A stretch of 6,580 nt of DNA from Chloroflexota bacterium (GTDB lineage: Bacteria > Chloroflexota > Dehalococcoidia > UBA3495). Both the position numbers and the translations under genes were made by a program. The stretch lies in NCBI GenBank assembly GCA_022576105.1, contig JACZRM010000098.1, positions 1 to 6,580 of the forward strand, read 5' to 3'. Of the stretch, positions 5,708-6,580 are shown piece after piece (positions within the stretch are counted from its first letter, which is position 1; each line of letters begins with the position of its first letter). Below the pieces are notes generated by a model. That model saw only the letters and a list, made by a program, of their open reading frames with translations, was not told where the DNA came from and did no database searches.

Positions 5708-6139
5708 ATGACCAAGGTTTTGGTGATTCAAGGCGCCGGCATGAATATGCGGGGTAAGGTGCAGGTGGATATTTTTGGTCCGACCACATTAGACCAGATT
5801 AACGAACAGGTTCGTGGCTACGCCGAGGGGCTGGGGATTGATGTGGAGATTTTCCACTCCAACGTTGAAGGGGAAGTGGTTAACGCCTTGTATGCCGCCC
5901 ACGATGGTGATATCGACGCCGCCCTGATTAACCCGGCGGGTTATACCACCGGCGGCGCCACCTTGAAGGCGGCCATCGCTCAGGTAAAGTTTCCGGTCAT
6001 CGAAGTGCACGCCTCCAACCCCACCGCGCGGGGGACCGTATCGAATATTCAGCCGGTCTGTAAAGGCTCGGTGTACGGATTCGGAGTTTACGGCTACTAC
6101 CTGGCGTTGGAAGCGGTGAAGCACATGAACAGCTCTTGA
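5708..6139 (+). CDS. AroQ-fold protein (type II 3-dehydroquinate dehydratase-like) with altered active site
   Basis: The 143-residue product has the length and pattern of type II dehydroquinase, a dodecameric shikimate-pathway enzyme. Recognisable blocks are VLVIQGAGMNM (4-14), DIFGPTTLDQI (21-31), SNVEGEVVNAL (51-61), LINPAGYT (73-80), VIEVHASN (97-104) and VYGFGVYGYYLALEAV (122-137). In Mycobacterium tuberculosis numbering, Asn75, His101 and Arg108 are kept. The catalytic base Tyr24 is Phe23 here, Arg19 is Val18, His81 is Thr81, Arg112 is Ser112 and Asn12 is Gly11. It is therefore probably not a dehydroquinate dehydratase but a paralogue with another, unknown role. The ATG at 5708 has GGAGGA at 5698-5703. 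The longer frame from 5618 would only translate repeat DNA, so it is rejected. No other shikimate gene lies nearby. Confidence 0.8.
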   Translation: MTKVLVIQGAGMNMRGKVQVDIFGPTTLDQINEQVRGYAEGLGIDVEIFHSNVEGEVVNALYAAHDGDIDAALINPAGYTTGGATLKAAIAQVKFPVIEVHASNPTARGTVSNIQPVCKGSVYGFGVYGYYLALEAVKHMNSS

Positions 6140-6172
6140 AGGTCAGCCTCCGCGATGAAGCAGACTCAAGCA

Positions 6173-6199
6173 GGGGCCCACCATTCGGTGGCGCACCCC
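6173..6199. terminator. Possible hairpin between convergent genes
   Basis: CCACC (6178-6182), loop ATTC, GGTGG (6187-6191) form a stem that can be extended by GGGG (6173-6176) against CCCC (6196-6199) across a small asymmetric internal loop. It lies in the 116-bp gap between the AroQ-like gene and the oppositely directed small gene, where a shared terminator would be expected. No T-run follows on either strand, so it is weak as an intrinsic terminator. Confidence 0.3.
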
Positions 6200-6255
6200 G
6201 GGGACTCGCCGGCAAATTCGCGGAATTCCCGAAACGCCGGGAACCTGGCCCGTGC

Positions 6256-6447
6256 TTACTCGCAGCGCAAACAACGCGTCTCGGTAAATACCTCATCGTG
6301 TCCGCTGGGGGTAGTGATAATATAGTCCATGATTATCCGAATTACTTTACTGTCATCGGCCAGGTCGTATTTCTCCCGCGTGGAGCGTACAAATTCCATC
6401 TGTTCTGGATTTAGATCAATCTGAAAGTTCTCTTTAACACCGCCCAT
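6256..6447 (-). CDS. Small conserved-looking protein, RHH-like helix region with C-terminal CxxC
   Basis: This 63-residue protein is not a shadow frame. It has its own AAGGAG (complement of 6454-6459) six bases before the ATG, and a natural composition. Residues 7-14 (ENFQIDLN) form a likely beta strand and turn. They are followed by two helices (PEQMEFVRSTREKY; DDSKVIRIIMDYII), a strand-helix-helix order that recalls ribbon-helix-helix DNA-binding proteins. The tail ends TETRCLRCE, a CxxC that could bind metal or be redox-active. A GTG codon five codons upstream lies over the ribosome binding site and is not the likely start. It is transcribed towards the AroQ-like gene. I do not recognise a named family; function is unknown, with DNA binding only a guess from the helix pattern. 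Confidence 0.7.
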   Translation of the reverse strand: MGGVKENFQIDLNPEQMEFVRSTREKYDLADDSKVIRIIMDYIITTPSGHDEVFTETRCLRCE

Positions 6448-6462
6448 TGTTGACTCCTTCAC

Positions 6463-6580
6463 ACGCCAAAAGCTAAGAACTGCAGCGGACGCGACCGCCC
6501 TGGTCCCGCCGGGGATTCTCTCTTAGCGATAAGCTCTTGCTGCAATACCCTCATCCTGATGGGTGCACCAAGAATAGACC
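6463..6580. other. Right-edge leader of the small minus-strand gene
   Basis: These 118 bases lie upstream of the small minus-strand gene and should hold its promoter. On the minus strand TTGGTG appears near 6571-6566, but no good -10 follows at 16-18 bases. I see no gene or strong signal here. Confidence 0.3.

Noticed and set aside
6136..6414. Plus-strand open frame after the AroQ-like gene.
   Set aside because: It overlaps the better supported minus-strand small gene, has no ribosome binding site and has no family-like features.

Overview
The window looks like a piece of an environmental bacterial chromosome of moderately high GC, most plausibly Chloroflexota (Dehalococcoidia/SAR202-like). 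This is inferred from gene style and from intergenic repeats built on GAGCTTGTCGAA and GGTCATTCTGAGC, which I associate with that group. No rRNA, tRNA or other taxonomic marker is present, so the assignment is tentative. UGA ends two of the seven genes and UAG or UAA ends the rest, so the code appears standard.

Layout: six genes lie on the + strand and one small gene on the - strand. In order they are: a dienelactone-hydrolase-like alpha/beta hydrolase (89-814); a small stand-alone beta-sandwich protein resembling the sugar-binding domain of family 2 glycoside hydrolases (1014-1523); a thioredoxin-fold plus NHL-propeller protein of the NHLRC2 type (1679-3187); a 12-helix MFS exporter (3517-4779); a single-domain protoglobin (4885-5430); an AroQ-fold protein that has lost several catalytic residues (5708-6139); and, convergent with it, a 63-residue protein with a C-terminal CxxC (6447-6256). 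Most gaps exceed 100 bp and hold their own ribosome binding sites, candidate promoters or repeats. The genes therefore look like separate transcription units rather than one operon, and I see no shared pathway.

The main discovery is in the NHLRC2-like gene. The family redox motif CCINC is encoded as Cys-TGA-Ile-Asn-Cys, with the in-frame TGA (1817-1819) exactly at the N-terminal, nucleophilic cysteine of the CxxC. The frame is open and family-like on both sides. A perfect 7-bp hairpin with an AGUU loop lies 25 nt (UGA to loop) downstream, where a bacterial SECIS should be. The simplest reading is a selenocysteine-containing thioredoxin/NHL protein (CUINC). Standard gene calling would start it at the internal ATG at 1829 and remove the active site. 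A perfect 9-bp dyad touches the ribosome binding site of the same gene.

The intergenic regions carry several dispersed repeats: two 63-bp, 95%-identical hairpin units before the MFS gene; a diverged repeat pair at 881 and 5513; a degenerate palindromic copy at 5576-5655; and an imperfect inverted repeat at 1534-1630.
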